DNA of 64,000 bases from Corynebacterium sp. TAE3-ERU16 (GCF_019209935.1 NZ_JAHUTN010000004.1:124001-188000), one strand, 5' to 3'. Positions 17,869 to 27,247 are shown, counted from the stretch's first letter. The notes: a model not told the origin generated them from the letters alone. Program-made: numbers and translations.

Positions 17869-19521
17869 TCAGTCGGCGACGAGCGCCTCGAGCGTGAACT
17901 CGGGGTGCTCCTTCTCGATGAACTGGAGGCGCCACTTGTCGCCGAACAGGGCGATCAGTTCACCGTCCGTGCGGGTGAATACCTCGACACCCCGCTGTTT
18001 CGCCAGTTCCGGAACGGTCGCGGCGTCGGTGCGCCGGGCCACGGTGTACGGGACCGCGTCGGTGACGGTCTCCACGTTGTACTCGGCGAGCATCCGGGCC
18101 TGCATGACCTCGAACTGCATCGGGCCGACGGCGGCCATCACGGGCGCGGCATCACCGCGTGCGTCGTTCTTGAGGACCTGGACGACACCCTCGGAGTCGA
18201 GCTGTTCGAGCGCCTTGCGGAACTGCTTGTACTTGCCCAGTGACTTCGCCCGCAGGGTACGGAAGTGCTCGGGTGCGAACTGCGGCATCGGCGGGAACTG
18301 GACCTTGCGGCCCTCGTAGATGGTGTCGCCCGGCGCGAGGGAACCGGCGTTGACCAGACCGACGATGTCACCCGGGTAGGCGGCCTCGACGGTGGAGCGG
18401 GTCCGTCCGAAGACCGTCAGCGCGTACTTCGTCGAGAAGCTGCGCCCGCTCTGTGCGTGGGTGACCTGCATACCGCGGGAGAACTCGCCCGAGACGACCC
18501 GCATGAAGGCCAGGGAGTCGCGGTGGTTGCGGTCCATGCCGGCCTGCACCTTGAACACCACACCCGAGAAGTCGTCGCCCGGTGCCCGGGATTCGTCGAC
18601 CGCGGAGGACGCGGCCGCCAGGACCTTCGGGTCCGTGTGTCGGGCCGCCGGCCCGGGCGCGAGCTCGCAGAGCGCGTCGAGGATCTGGTGCACACCGAAG
18701 TTGAGCATCGCGGAGGCGAAGATGACCGGGGAAGTGGTGCAGTCGAGGAAGAGATCCCGGTCGTGGACGGCACCGTCCGCGGTCATCAGCTCGACCTCCT
18801 CCACCGCGGTCTCCCAGGCGACGTCCTCCTTCTCCGCGGCCTCATCCGGGGTGAAGTGCTCCTCCGGGGCGATGGTGGAACCACCTGCGGTGCGGATGAA
18901 GTGGATGTACTCCTCGATCTCCCCTTCGGCGTCCAGGCGCGCGAGCCCGCGGAAGTCGCCGGCCTCGCCGACGGGCCAGAACAGGGGGGTGGGCTGCAGC
19001 CCGATCTCCGCGACGATCTCGTCCATGAGCTCGAGCGGCGACTTGCCCGGCCGGTCCCACTTGTTGACCACGGTGACGATCGGCAGGCCGCGTGCCTTGC
19101 ACACCCGGAACAGCTTCAGCGTCTGCGGCTCGAGGCCCTTGGCGCCGTCGATGAGCATCACGGCGGCGTCGACGGCGGTGAGCACCCGGTAGGTGTCCTC
19201 GGAGAAATCCGAGTGGCCGGGGGTGTCGACGAGGTTGATCATGTACGGCTCACCCTCGTGGCCCGCCGGGGCGTACTCGAACTGCAGGGCCGAGGAGGCG
19301 ATGGAGATTCCACGGTCCTTCTCCATCTCCATCCAGTCGGAGACGGTCGCCTTGCGGCCGGCCTTGCCGTGCACCGCACCCGCCTCACTGATGACGTGCG
19401 CGTGCAGCGCGAGCGCCTCGGTCAGGGTGGATTTACCGGCGTCCGGGTGGGCGATCACCGCGAAGGTGCGGCGGCGGGTTGCCTCGGACGCCGGATCGTT
19501 GTGGGTGGTGCTCTCGCTCAT
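17869..19521 (-). CDS. prfC: Peptide chain release factor 3
   Basis: RF3 is a translational GTPase that recycles RF1/RF2 from the ribosome. The 550-residue protein has G1 AHPDAGKSTLTEAL near residue 23, the RGISIASSALQF switch, G3 DTPGHSDFSEDTYR, G4 NKWDRP and the family's C-terminal domains (HRDSLAFMRVVSGEF, PQFAPEHFRTLRAKSLGKYKQFRKAL). I chose ATG 19521 over the in-frame TTG at 19533 because GAAAG then lies at a usable distance. It converges on the FeoC-like gene and is divergent from the nitronate monooxygenase gene. Confidence 0.95.
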   Translation of the reverse strand: MSESTTHNDPASEATRRRTFAVIAHPDAGKSTLTEALALHAHVISEAGAVHGKAGRKATVSDWMEMEKDRGISIASSALQFEYAPAGHEGEPYMINLVDTPGHSDFSEDTYRVLTAVDAAVMLIDGAKGLEPQTLKLFRVCKARGLPIVTVVNKWDRPGKSPLELMDEIVAEIGLQPTPLFWPVGEAGDFRGLARLDAEGEIEEYIHFIRTAGGSTIAPEEHFTPDEAAEKEDVAWETAVEEVELMTADGAVHDRDLFLDCTTSPVIFASAMLNFGVHQILDALCELAPGPAARHTDPKVLAAASSAVDESRAPGDDFSGVVFKVQAGMDRNHRDSLAFMRVVSGEFSRGMQVTHAQSGRSFSTKYALTVFGRTRSTVEAAYPGDIVGLVNAGSLAPGDTIYEGRKVQFPPMPQFAPEHFRTLRAKSLGKYKQFRKALEQLDSEGVVQVLKNDARGDAAPVMAAVGPMQFEVMQARMLAEYNVETVTDAVPYTVARRTDAATVPELAKQRGVEVFTRTDGELIALFGDKWRLQFIEKEHPEFTLEALVAD

Positions 19522-19605
19522 GTTTCGGTGCAACTTTCAGACGAACGGCCGGACGGGGGTGGAAAACGTGACTCCCGTCAGGGTACGCCATCAGCTGCCT
19601 CCCGT

Positions 19606-19611
19606 TAGCCT
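19606..19611 (+). promoter_or_regulatory. Putative -10 element (TAGCCT) for the nitronate monooxygenase gene
   Basis: TAGCCT ends seven bases before the ATG at 19619, which supports that start and a leaderless transcript. Confidence 0.6.
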
Positions 19612-19618
19612 GGGCGCC

Positions 19619-20665
19619 ATGAGCATCGTCGAAGACCTCACCTGCCCGGTCCTCGCCGCCCCCATGGCCGGGGGCCCGTCCACGCCCGCGCTCGTCGACG
19701 CCGCGGAGGCGGTGGGGTCACTCGGGTTCCTCGCCGGCGGGTACCTGGGGGCGGAGGACCTGGTGGCGCAGATGGATGCGACCCGCGCCACCCGGTTCGG
19801 AGTCAACCTCTTCTACCCGCAGGCCGCTCCCGACGCCACCGATCTCGCCGCCGTCGCGGACTACGCGCGGGGGCTGGCATCCCGGATGCATCGACTGGGG
19901 CTCGACCCGGGAAAGGTCCCCGGATGGCTCGCCGCCGCTGACCCGACGGACCGTTTCGCCGCGAAGCTCGATGCGGTGTGCGGTGTGGATCTGCGGCGGA
20001 GACCCGCCGTGGTGTCGTGCACCTTCGGCCTGTTCACCGCGCGGGAGATCGATCGGCTCCACGGGGCGGGGACGGAGGCCTGGGCCACCGTGGCCGATGT
20101 TCCGGCCGCGCGGGATGCGGTGGACAGGGGAATCGACACGTTGATCGTCCAGGGGCCCGGTGCCGGTGGACACCGTGCCACCCGCACCGTCGCCGAGGAG
20201 CCCGGTACGCAACCGCTCCCGGAGCTCGTCGCCGCCGTGCACCGCGCCGTCGACGGCGCGGTGCCGCTCGTCGCCGCCGGTGGGCTGTCGGACCCCGTCT
20301 CGGTCGCGGAGGCACTCGCACTGCCCGGGGTCGTCGCGGTCGCATCCGGCACGGCGCTGCTGCTCTCGGACGAGGCCGGTACCGCGCCGGTGCACCGTGC
20401 CGCACTCGCCGGTGCTCCCCGCACCGTCGTCACCCGGGCGTACTCCGGACGTCCCGCCAGGGGAGTGGCCACCCCGTTCGTCGAGGGCCCCGGCGCCGCT
20501 GCCCCGGCGGTCTACCCGGGGGTCAACGCCGTCATGCGGCCGATCCGGGCCGCCGCCGGGCGGGGTGGGGAACCGGAGCTGTTCGCGGCCTGGGCCGGGA
20601 CCGGGGTCGCCCACGTGGAAGGTGGTTCCGCGGCCGATGTCCTGCGTCGGCTCGCCGGTCTCTGA
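19619..20665 (+). CDS. Nitronate monooxygenase-like FMN enzyme (2-nitropropane dioxygenase family)
   Basis: These are FMN-dependent TIM-barrel enzymes that oxidise alkyl nitronates such as propionate-3-nitronate. The 348-residue protein shows LAAPMAGGPSTPALVDAA at the N-terminus, LGFLAGGYL, FGVNLFYPQ, the IVQGPGAGGHRATR substrate/FMN loop with its catalytic-type histidine, and LVAAGGLSDPVSVAEAL followed by VASGTALLLSDEAG (phosphate binding). A much longer upstream extension in frame is ruled out because it crosses the prfC coding region and the -10 element. It could also be an enoyl-ACP reductase II-like enzyme; nitronate monooxygenase is the safer label. Confidence 0.85.
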   Translation: MSIVEDLTCPVLAAPMAGGPSTPALVDAAEAVGSLGFLAGGYLGAEDLVAQMDATRATRFGVNLFYPQAAPDATDLAAVADYARGLASRMHRLGLDPGKVPGWLAAADPTDRFAAKLDAVCGVDLRRRPAVVSCTFGLFTAREIDRLHGAGTEAWATVADVPAARDAVDRGIDTLIVQGPGAGGHRATRTVAEEPGTQPLPELVAAVHRAVDGAVPLVAAGGLSDPVSVAEALALPGVVAVASGTALLLSDEAGTAPVHRAALAGAPRTVVTRAYSGRPARGVATPFVEGPGAAAPAVYPGVNAVMRPIRAAAGRGGEPELFAAWAGTGVAHVEGGSAADVLRRLAGL

Positions 20666-20810
20666 CGCTTCAGGGCAACTGCCCCCGGGGGTGAAGAAAA
20701 CGGACACGTCGAGCGGGAAATTGGATACCGTGGTGTTGGTATGTCCCGTTGCGTTCATACACCCCTGATCCAGCGTCTCCGACCCGCCTGAAAGAGGAAG
20801 TCACACACCC

Positions 20811-22259
20811 ATGACGGACCTGACCGCCACCCACCGGAACTTCAATGAACGGCTCGCACTCGCGGAGGAGATGGTGCCGCTGCTCGGCCGGTTGCACCGG
20901 GAACACAACGTGGTCACCTCGATCTACGGTCGGCTGCTCGAGAACGTCACCGCGATCGACATCGTGAAGTCGCACCGGTTCGCCCGCCGGATCACGGAAC
21001 AGGAGATGTCCCTCGCCGCGACTCTGCCGATCGTCCGGGAACTCGTCGAGATGGACCTGGGTACCGCATCGATCGACATCGGCCGCCTGGCCACCCGCTT
21101 CCGGGAGCAGGGGGGTGACCTCAGGGCCTTTCTCGAGGAGGAACTCGCCGAGGTTATCGGCACCGCGGAGAAGACCCCCGAGACGGACGTCGTGCTCTAC
21201 GGCTTCGGTCGCATCGGTCGGCTCCTGGCCCGTATCCTCGTCGCCCGCGAAGGCCGTGGGCTCGGGGTCCGGCTCCGGGCCGTGGTCGTCCGGAAGAACG
21301 GCGACATCGATCTGGAGAAGCGTGCCTCCCTGCTGCGGCGTGATTCCGTCCACGGACAGTTCGACGGAACCATCAGCATCGACCGGGAGAAGAACATCAT
21401 CTGGGCTAACGGCACGCCCATCCAGGTGATCTACTCCTCGGATCCGGCCAGCGTCGACTACACGGAGTACGGCATCGACGACGCCGTCGTCGTCGACAAC
21501 ACCGGCCGCTGGCGCGATCGCGCGGGCCTGGAGCAGCACCTGGAGTCGAAGGGGGTGTCCCGCGTCCTGCTGACCGCACCGGGCAAGGGCGACCTGAAGA
21601 ACATCGTCTACGGGATCAACCACTGTGACATCGAGGACTCCGACCGGATCCTCTCCGCGGCGAGCTGCACCACCAACGCGATCACCCCGGTGCTCAAGGT
21701 CGTGAACGACCGTTTCGGGGTGCGTTTCGGACACGTGGAGACGGTGCACTCGTTCACCAACGACCAGAACCTCATCGACAACTTCCACACCGGTGAGCGC
21801 CGGGGCCGGGCCGCGACCCTGAATATGGTGCTCACCGAGACCGGTGCCGCGAAGGCCGTGGCCAAGGCGCTTCCCGAACTCGGTGGCAAACTCACCGGCA
21901 ACGCGATCCGGGTGCCCACCCCGGACGTGTCGATGGCGGTTTTGAACCTGACCCTGGACACGGAGACCACCGTCGACGAGGTGAACACCTATCTGCGGGA
22001 CGTGTCCCTGAAGTCCGTGCTGCGTCAGCAGATCGGGTACATCAAGTCTCCGGAGGTCGTCTCCACGGACTTCGTCGGTACGACGCAGGCCGGCATCGTC
22101 GACGGGCTGGCCACAATCGCGCAGGGCAATCACCTGGTGCTCTACGTCTGGTACGACAATGAGTTCGGCTACTCCAGCCAGGTCGTCCGGATCATCGAGG
22201 AGATCGCGCACGCCCGCCCGATCGTCCTGCCGCGTCGTCGGGAGATCGACGAACTCTGA
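20811..22259 (+). CDS. gapB: Glyceraldehyde-3-phosphate dehydrogenase GapB (gluconeogenic type)
   Basis: This is the second, longer GAPDH of corynebacteria, thought to work in the gluconeogenic direction with NADP(H). The 482-residue protein has an extra N-terminal helical domain of about 120 residues not found in glycolytic GapA. The Rossmann segment VLYGFGRIGRLLARIL near residue 128 and the active-site motif ASCTTNAI with catalytic C286 follow, then WYDNEFGYSSQVVRI near the C-terminus. GAAAGAGG lies upstream of the ATG. In C. glutamicum gapB is likewise near rplY and pth. NADP preference is inferred from family knowledge. Confidence 0.93.
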   Translation: MTDLTATHRNFNERLALAEEMVPLLGRLHREHNVVTSIYGRLLENVTAIDIVKSHRFARRITEQEMSLAATLPIVRELVEMDLGTASIDIGRLATRFREQGGDLRAFLEEELAEVIGTAEKTPETDVVLYGFGRIGRLLARILVAREGRGLGVRLRAVVVRKNGDIDLEKRASLLRRDSVHGQFDGTISIDREKNIIWANGTPIQVIYSSDPASVDYTEYGIDDAVVVDNTGRWRDRAGLEQHLESKGVSRVLLTAPGKGDLKNIVYGINHCDIEDSDRILSAASCTTNAITPVLKVVNDRFGVRFGHVETVHSFTNDQNLIDNFHTGERRGRAATLNMVLTETGAAKAVAKALPELGGKLTGNAIRVPTPDVSMAVLNLTLDTETTVDEVNTYLRDVSLKSVLRQQIGYIKSPEVVSTDFVGTTQAGIVDGLATIAQGNHLVLYVWYDNEFGYSSQVVRIIEEIAHARPIVLPRRREIDEL

Positions 22260-22375
22260 CGTACTCTTCCCCCACAGACCCGCACCGTGATCCGATCCGG
22301 GGCGGGTTCCGCCCTTTCCGGGGGTGATAGGTGCCCGTGTTCGCTGCGGGAGGTGTCAACGGCGGGGGACGGTAA

Positions 22376-22381
22376 TAGGCT
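22376..22381 (+). promoter_or_regulatory. Putative -10 element (TAGGCT) for the small Cys-rich gene
   Basis: TAGGCT ends seven bases before the GTG at 22389. This selects GTG as the start of a leaderless message rather than the ATG two codons later. Confidence 0.6.
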
Positions 22382-22388
22382 CGGTATC

Positions 22389-22565
22389 GTGGACATGACG
22401 AAGATGCGGCGGAAGGCCGCCAAAGGGGGGAAGAAGAAGTGCTGCCGGTCCAGGCGGCGCTGCAAGCTGTGTCCCGTGGTCCTGAAGCGCCTGGAGAAGA
22501 CGCACGCCTTCGACCTCGATGACGCCGCCCTGGAGAAGGTCTGGGCCAAGGCGCGCATCCGCTGA
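22389..22565 (+). CDS. Small basic cysteine-containing protein
   Basis: The 58-residue product is strongly basic (about 20 Lys/Arg). It has a central motif KKKCCRSRRRCKLCPVVLKR with cysteines at 18, 19, 25 and 28, followed by an amphipathic C-terminal helix. The CC..C..C arrangement could bind zinc or an Fe-S cluster, and the charge suggests nucleic-acid contact. I recall similar small proteins in other actinobacteria but know no function. It begins with GTG seven bases after a -10 hexamer. It sits between gapB and pth. Confidence 0.7.
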   Translation: MDMTKMRRKAAKGGKKKCCRSRRRCKLCPVVLKRLEKTHAFDLDDAALEKVWAKARIR

Positions 22566-22664
22566 CCCCGGTGTGCCGTCACCCGGGGGCGGATCGGCTG
22601 CCACCGACCGGCTGAGAGGGCCGGGCCCCGGGGTGGTGGGCGGTGCCCGAGGATCCCGCCTCCG

Positions 22665-23300
22665 TCATCGGGCGTGGATCGTGTTCTGTGCGATCGCCAG
22701 GCCGGACCCGGCTATCAGTTCCACCCCGTCCGCGGCATCCGCGCACTGGATCGCCAGTTCGGCGCACACCGACTGTGGGATGGGTCGCAGCACGTAGTCC
22801 GCGGGATCCATCCGCCCCGGGGGCCGTCCGATGCCCATACGGACCCGGATGTAGTCCCTGGTGCCCAGCGACTTGCTGGTCGACTTCAACCCGTTGTGGC
22901 CGTTCTCCCCGCCGCCGAGCTTGAGCCGGACGACACCGGGCTCGAGATCCAGTTCGTCGTGGATGATCACGATGTCCGCCGGCTCCACGTCGAAATAGGA
23001 GGCGAGTGCCTTGACCGGGCCGCCCGAGAGATTCATGAAGCTGCGCGGCTTCGCCAGGATCACGGGACGCCCGCTGATCCGGATCTGCGCGATCTCGGCG
23101 TTCGATCGCTTGTGCACGCTGAAGGTGGCGGGCATCGGGGTGGCCCGCTCCGCGAGCTCGTCGACGACCATGAAGCCGACGTTGTGCCGGGTGGCCGCGT
23201 ACTTCGGACCGGGATTACCCAGTCCGACGACGAGCAGGGGGCCGGTGGGGGATCCAGAGGTGTTCCGGGGTGCGGTGTCAGGTGAGCTCACGTCGAACAT
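22665..23300 (-). CDS. pth: Peptidyl-tRNA hydrolase
   Basis: Pth releases tRNA from peptidyl-tRNA that has dropped off the ribosome. The 211-residue protein has the catalytic landmarks GLGNPGPKYAATRHNVGF (Asn and His), KPRSFMNLSG and the DELDLEPG aspartate, plus GGGENGHNGLKS. The first ~20 residues are a low-complexity extension. The start is uncertain: ATG 23300 is given, but on the minus strand GACAAT overlaps that ATG and ends seven bases before an in-frame GTG at 23291, so a leaderless GTG start is possible. It follows rplY, as in other actinobacteria. Confidence 0.93.
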   Translation of the reverse strand: MFDVSSPDTAPRNTSGSPTGPLLVVGLGNPGPKYAATRHNVGFMVVDELAERATPMPATFSVHKRSNAEIAQIRISGRPVILAKPRSFMNLSGGPVKALASYFDVEPADIVIIHDELDLEPGVVRLKLGGGENGHNGLKSTSKSLGTRDYIRVRMGIGRPPGRMDPADYVLRPIPQSVCAELAIQCADAADGVELIAGSGLAIAQNTIHAR

Positions 23301-23346
23301 TGTCGCACACGTGGACCGGGGCTCACGGACACCCCGTGCACAGCGG

Positions 23347-23404
23347 AAAACCCGCCCCGGCGGCCACCGACCACGTGTGCGGTCGGGATGCCCCGGAGCG
23401 GGTG
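23347..23404 (-). terminator. Putative terminator between rplY and pth
   Basis: On the minus strand an ACCCGCTCCGG arm pairs with CCGGGGCGGGT (one mismatch) and is followed by TTTT. The loop is long and has its own possible helix. It could terminate or attenuate readthrough from rplY. Confidence 0.5.
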
Positions 23405-23444
23405 TTCAGTCGGGCGGGCGGTTCAGCCCGTCCGTGACAGGAGA

Positions 23445-24098
23445 CTACTCGCTGTCGTTGGTCGGGCCCTCTTCGGTGGCCTCGACCGAATCTCCCTCGG
23501 CGTCGCCTTCGCCATCTTCGCCCTCGGGCTCCGGCAGCTCCTCTTCCTCGGGCTCGACGATGTTGATGATCAGCGTCTCGGGATCGGAGACCAGCGTGAT
23601 GCCCTCCTCCAGCTTGACGTCGGCGGCGGTGATCTGGGTACCGATCTCCAGACCCTCGATGTCGATCTCGAACTCTTCCGGAATGGAGAGCACGGGAGCC
23701 TCGACGGCGAGGACGTCGGCGTCCTGGATGACCATGGCGCCCGGAGCCGGTTCACCGGTGTGGACGACCGGGACCTCGACCTCGATCTTCTCGCCGCGGG
23801 AGATGGCGAGGAGATCGACGTGGTCGATGTTGAAGGTCAGGACGTTCTGGTCGAGGTGCTTGACGATGGCGAGCTGCTTCTCGCCCTCGATGTCGACGTC
23901 GACGACGGCGTTGACGCCGTGGTTGCGGATGATCGCGGTGAAGTCGAGACGGTCGACGGTGACGTGCAGCGGCTCATCGATGGACTTGCTGTAGATCACG
24001 ACGGGGATCAGGCCGTCGCGGCGGGCGCGGCGCGCCGCGCCCTTGCCGAACTCGGTACGGGGTGCTGCTTCGAGCGGGATAGCCTTGTTGATGGCCAT
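23445..24098 (-). CDS. rplY: 50S ribosomal protein L25/general stress protein Ctc
   Basis: L25 binds 5S rRNA; the longer Ctc form carries an extra C-terminal beta domain. This 217-residue protein has the N-terminal 5S-binding domain (about 1-95, starting with RTEFGKGAARRARRDGLIPVVIY), the TL5/Ctc domain (about 96-185) and a very acidic tail of about 35 residues rich in Glu/Asp/Gly. AGGAG precedes the ATG at 24098. The gene has a structured leader with a terminator-like hairpin, which suggests its expression is regulated separately from prs upstream. Confidence 0.95.
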   Translation of the reverse strand: MAINKAIPLEAAPRTEFGKGAARRARRDGLIPVVIYSKSIDEPLHVTVDRLDFTAIIRNHGVNAVVDVDIEGEKQLAIVKHLDQNVLTFNIDHVDLLAISRGEKIEVEVPVVHTGEPAPGAMVIQDADVLAVEAPVLSIPEEFEIDIEGLEIGTQITAADVKLEEGITLVSDPETLIINIVEPEEEELPEPEGEDGEGDAEGDSVEATEEGPTNDSE

Positions 24099-24151
24099 GG
24101 TGTTTCTCCTGGGCGTTGGTTGGACAGTTATGTGTGGTCCCGGACGCAGAC

Positions 24152-24199
24152 ACAACAAAAGCCTGCGGGACCCGGGTTCTCGTCGAGTCATCGCAGGCT
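24152..24199 (-). terminator. Terminator-like hairpin in the rplY leader
   Basis: On the minus strand AGCCTGCG and CGCAGGCT form a perfect 8-bp stem with inner pairing, followed by TTTTGTTG. It lies about 55 bases before rplY. It could end readthrough from prs or serve as an attenuator of rplY. Confidence 0.6.
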
Positions 24200-24299
24200 G
24201 TCCGTCCTCCGCGTACGGAGGTGGGGCGCTTCATGCGTCACATCGCGTCGATAACGGCTGATCCGTGGGATCGGCCCTCGCCGAGACGCTGATGACAGT

Positions 24300-24361
24300 A
24301 CCACGCCCCCGGAACCGGACACAATAACCGGACACAATGTGCCGCGGCCCGGGGGCGTGGT
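24300..24361 (-). terminator. Terminator of the glmU-prs operon with repeat-containing loop
   Basis: Perfect 13-base arms ACCACGCCCCCGG (24300-24312) and its complement (24349-24361) enclose 36 bases that contain a tandem copy of ACCGGACACAATA. It lies just after the prs stop. There is no long U tract. Confidence 0.65.
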
Positions 24362-24374
24362 CGGTGGCGGTGGA

Positions 24375-25352
24375 TCAGGCCTGGCCCTCGAAGAGGGTGG
24401 TCACCGATCCGTTCTCGAAGATCTCGTGGATCGTCTTCGCCAGGAGCGGGGCGATGGACAGCACCGTGAGGTTGTCCCAGCCGTCCGTGTTCTGGGGCAG
24501 GGTGTCGGTCGCGATGACCTCACGGGCACCGCAGCGGGACAGACGCTCGCGGGCGGGACCGGAGAACACGCCGTGCGTGGTGGCGATGATGACGTCACCG
24601 GCACCGGCTTCGCGAAGGACCCCGACCGCGCCGGAGATCGTTCCACCGGTGTCGATCATGTCGTCCAGCAGCACGCAGGTGCGGCCCGCGACGTCACCGA
24701 CGACACGGTTCGCGGTGACCTGGTTGGCGACGTCGACGCTGCGGGTCTTGTGGACGAACGCCATCGGTGCGCCGCCCAGGGTGTTGGCCCACTTCTCGGC
24801 GACCTTCACGCGACCGGCGTCGGGGGAGACGACGCAGATGTTCTCCAGGCTGTAGTTCTTCTTGATGTGCTCGGTCAGGATCGGCATGGCGTGCATGTGG
24901 TCGACCGGCCCGTCGAAGAAGCCCTGGATCTGATCGGTGTGCAGGTCCACGGAGACGATCCGGTCGGCACCCGCGGTCTTCAGCATGTCCGCGACCAGGC
25001 GGGCGGAGATCGGCTCGCGACCGCGGTGCTTCTTGTCCTGGCGGGCGTACGGGTAGAACGGCAGAATCGCGGTGATCCGCTTCGCCGAGCCGCGCTTCAG
25101 TGCGTCGATCATGATGAGCTGTTCCATCAGCCACTTGTTCAGCGGCTGGCTGTGCGACTGCAGCACGAAGGCGTCGCAGCCGCGGACGGACTCCTCGAAG
25201 CGGACGAAGATCTCGCCGTTGGCGAAGTCCCGGGCGGTGGTGGGGGTCAGCTGGACGCCGAGCTCCCGCGCCACGGCCTCGCCGAGCGCCGGGTTTCCCC
25301 GCCCGCTGAACAGCATGAGGTTCTTCTGGTTGTCGATCCACTGGGCAGACAT
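24375..25352 (-). CDS. prs: Ribose-phosphate pyrophosphokinase
   Basis: Prs makes PRPP from ribose 5-phosphate and ATP for nucleotide, His, Trp and NAD synthesis. In mycolic-acid bacteria it also feeds decaprenylphosphoryl-arabinose synthesis. The 325-residue protein has the class I landmarks: LMLFSGRGNPALG, ANGEIFVRFEESVRG, FPYARQDKKHRGREPISARL-type catalytic loop, VSVDLHTDQIQGFFD and the PRPP loop VLLDDMIDTGGTI. The ATG at 25352 lies two bases after the glmU stop, so the genes are co-transcribed. The longer in-frame reading is inside glmU and is rejected. Confidence 0.95.
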   Translation of the reverse strand: MSAQWIDNQKNLMLFSGRGNPALGEAVARELGVQLTPTTARDFANGEIFVRFEESVRGCDAFVLQSHSQPLNKWLMEQLIMIDALKRGSAKRITAILPFYPYARQDKKHRGREPISARLVADMLKTAGADRIVSVDLHTDQIQGFFDGPVDHMHAMPILTEHIKKNYSLENICVVSPDAGRVKVAEKWANTLGGAPMAFVHKTRSVDVANQVTANRVVGDVAGRTCVLLDDMIDTGGTISGAVGVLREAGAGDVIIATTHGVFSGPARERLSRCGAREVIATDTLPQNTDGWDNLTVLSIAPLLAKTIHEIFENGSVTTLFEGQA

Positions 25353-25354
25353 GT

Positions 25355-26854
25355 CTATTCTGCTTCGCCTTCCTGATTGTTGACGCTGAGCTGCGCTGCT
25401 GCGCGTTCGGCGGCGTCCGCTGCCGGGGTGCCGGGCCGTTTGCGCCGCACCCAACCCTCGATGTTGCGCTGATGGCCGCCGGAGACGGCCAGTGCCCCGG
25501 GCGGGACGTCATCCTTGATCACTGTACCCGCCCCGGAGTAGGCCCCGTCACCCACGGTCACGGGTGCGATGAACATCGTGTCACTGCCGGTGCGCACGTG
25601 GCTGCCGATCGTGGTGTGGTGTTTGTTGACGCCGTCGTAGTTGACGAAGACACTGGACGCGCCGATGTTCGATTCCTCGCCGATCGTCGCGTCCCCCACA
25701 TAGGTGAGGTGCGGCACCTTCGATCCGCGACCGATCGTCGCGTTCTTCGCCTCCACGAAGCCGCCGAGCTTGCCCTTCTCGCCCAGGGACGTCCCCGGCC
25801 GGATGAACGTGAACGGGCCGACCGTGGCCCGCGGGCCGATCTCCGATTCGGAACCGTGCGTGCGGATGACGGAGGCGCCCTCGCCGACCACCATGTCGGT
25901 CAGTGTGGTGTCGGGGCCGATGGTGCAGTTGTCGCCGATCACCGTCCGGCCGCGCAGCTGGGTGCCGGGTTCGATGATGACGTCCCGGCCGATCCGCACG
26001 TCGATGTCGATGAAGGTCGAGGCCGGGTCGACGATGGTCGCGCCCCCGCGCATCGCCGCCTCGCACAGGCGCCGGTTGAACTCGGCACCGATGTCCGCGA
26101 GCTGCACCCGGTCGTTGACTCCGGCGATGATGGACGCGTCATCGAGGCGGTGCCCCCGCACGGAACGGTCGTTGTCCCGGGCGATGCCGATGACGTCGGT
26201 GAGATAGAACTCGCCCTGCGCGTTGTCGGTGTCCAGTTGGGTGACCGCGGTGCGCAGGAGCTCCGCGTCGAAGGCGTAGACGCCGGAATTGATCTCGGTG
26301 ATCTCGAGCTCGTCCGCGGTGCCGTCCTTCTGCTCCACGATCCGGGTGACCTCGCCGTCCGCGGTCCGCACGATACGGCCGTACCCCGTCGGGTCGTCGA
26401 CGGTGGCGGTGAGGACTGTGACCGCGGCGCGCGGCTTGGTGTTGTGTTCCTCGACCAGGGCGCGCAGGGTCTCCGAGTTGATCATCGGCACATCGGAGGT
26501 GGTGACCACGACGGTGCCGGTGAAGTCGGGGGCGAGCTCCTCCAGGCCGCAGGCGACGGCGTGTCCGGTGCCGTTCTGCTCCTCCTGGCGCGCGATCCCG
26601 ACGGATGTGGTGCCGTAGGCCGCCTCGAGTGCGGGCACTTCCTCCGCCACCGCCGGGATCACCTTGTCCCGCTGATGCCCGACGACCGTGATGATGTCGG
26701 CCGGCCGCAGGCCCGCCGCCGCGTGCAGGGCGTGGGCGAGCATGGTGCGCCCGGCGACGCGGTGCAGCATCTTCGGCGTCGCGGATTTCATCCTGGTGCC
26801 GGCTCCGGCGGCGAGGATGATGACGGCCACATCGTCAGAGGGGATCTCTGTCAT
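25355..26854 (-). CDS. glmU: Bifunctional UDP-GlcNAc pyrophosphorylase/GlcN-1-P acetyltransferase
   Basis: GlmU performs the last two steps to UDP-N-acetylglucosamine for peptidoglycan. The 499-residue protein has the uridylyltransferase motif [11 protein letters not shown] (14-24), QNGTGHAV near residue 93 and the NSGVYAFD segment. A left-handed beta-helix of hexapeptide repeats follows (about 260-450: [32 protein letters not shown]), with the acetyltransferase loop [10 protein letters not shown]. The C-terminal ~45 residues are an alanine-rich tail as in other actinobacteria. It is the first gene of the glmU-prs operon. Confidence 0.96.
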   Translation of the reverse strand: MTEIPSDDVAVIILAAGAGTRMKSATPKMLHRVAGRTMLAHALHAAAGLRPADIITVVGHQRDKVIPAVAEEVPALEAAYGTTSVGIARQEEQNGTGHAVACGLEELAPDFTGTVVVTTSDVPMINSETLRALVEEHNTKPRAAVTVLTATVDDPTGYGRIVRTADGEVTRIVEQKDGTADELEITEINSGVYAFDAELLRTAVTQLDTDNAQGEFYLTDVIGIARDNDRSVRGHRLDDASIIAGVNDRVQLADIGAEFNRRLCEAAMRGGATIVDPASTFIDIDVRIGRDVIIEPGTQLRGRTVIGDNCTIGPDTTLTDMVVGEGASVIRTHGSESEIGPRATVGPFTFIRPGTSLGEKGKLGGFVEAKNATIGRGSKVPHLTYVGDATIGEESNIGASSVFVNYDGVNKHHTTIGSHVRTGSDTMFIAPVTVGDGAYSGAGTVIKDDVPPGALAVSGGHQRNIEGWVRRKRPGTPAADAAERAAAQLSVNNQEGEAE

Positions 26855-27175
26855 GGGGGCTCCGATCGTGGGGTGTGAAAGACGGATTCGTTCACTCCCA
26901 CGCTACCGGAGCTCCGGAGATTCACCCCGGCCAGGGTCAGCGTCCCCGGGATGACCCGGAGGCCACAGGTGGCCGAACGGAGGGGGAACAGCCGGGGAAC
27001 GTCGGGGAATACCACCGGCCGATGAACGAACCGTCCGGGGAGGACTCCGGCGGGCACAACCGCGACAAAGCCGGTATCCGTGTCCACGCGGCTTCCGGAA
27101 CCGGGCTCCGAACGGGGCTCGACGGAGTCGGGTCAAAGCCCCGGGCCCAGATTCTCCACGGGGTGGACGGCCAGG
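26855..27175. other. Intergenic region between glmU and tRNA-Gln
   Basis: I see no supported gene; the open frames here have implausible composition. The glmU promoter must lie here on the minus strand, but no clear -35/-10 pair stands out. Confidence 0.5.
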
Positions 27176-27247
27176 CTTCCCCGCCAGGACTCGAACCTGG
27201 AAAGCTGGTACCAAAAACCAGAGTGTTGCCAATTACACCACGGGGAA
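27176..27247 (-). tRNA. tRNA-Gln (anticodon UUG)
   Basis: The minus strand folds as a 72-nt class I tRNA. The acceptor is TTCCCCG/CGGGGAA, the D arm GTGT..ACAC and the anticodon stem CTGGT/ACCAG with loop TTTTGGT (anticodon TTG). The T arm is CCAGG-TTCGAGT-CCTGG and the discriminator is G. CCA is not encoded. It lies upstream of glmU. Confidence 0.95.
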
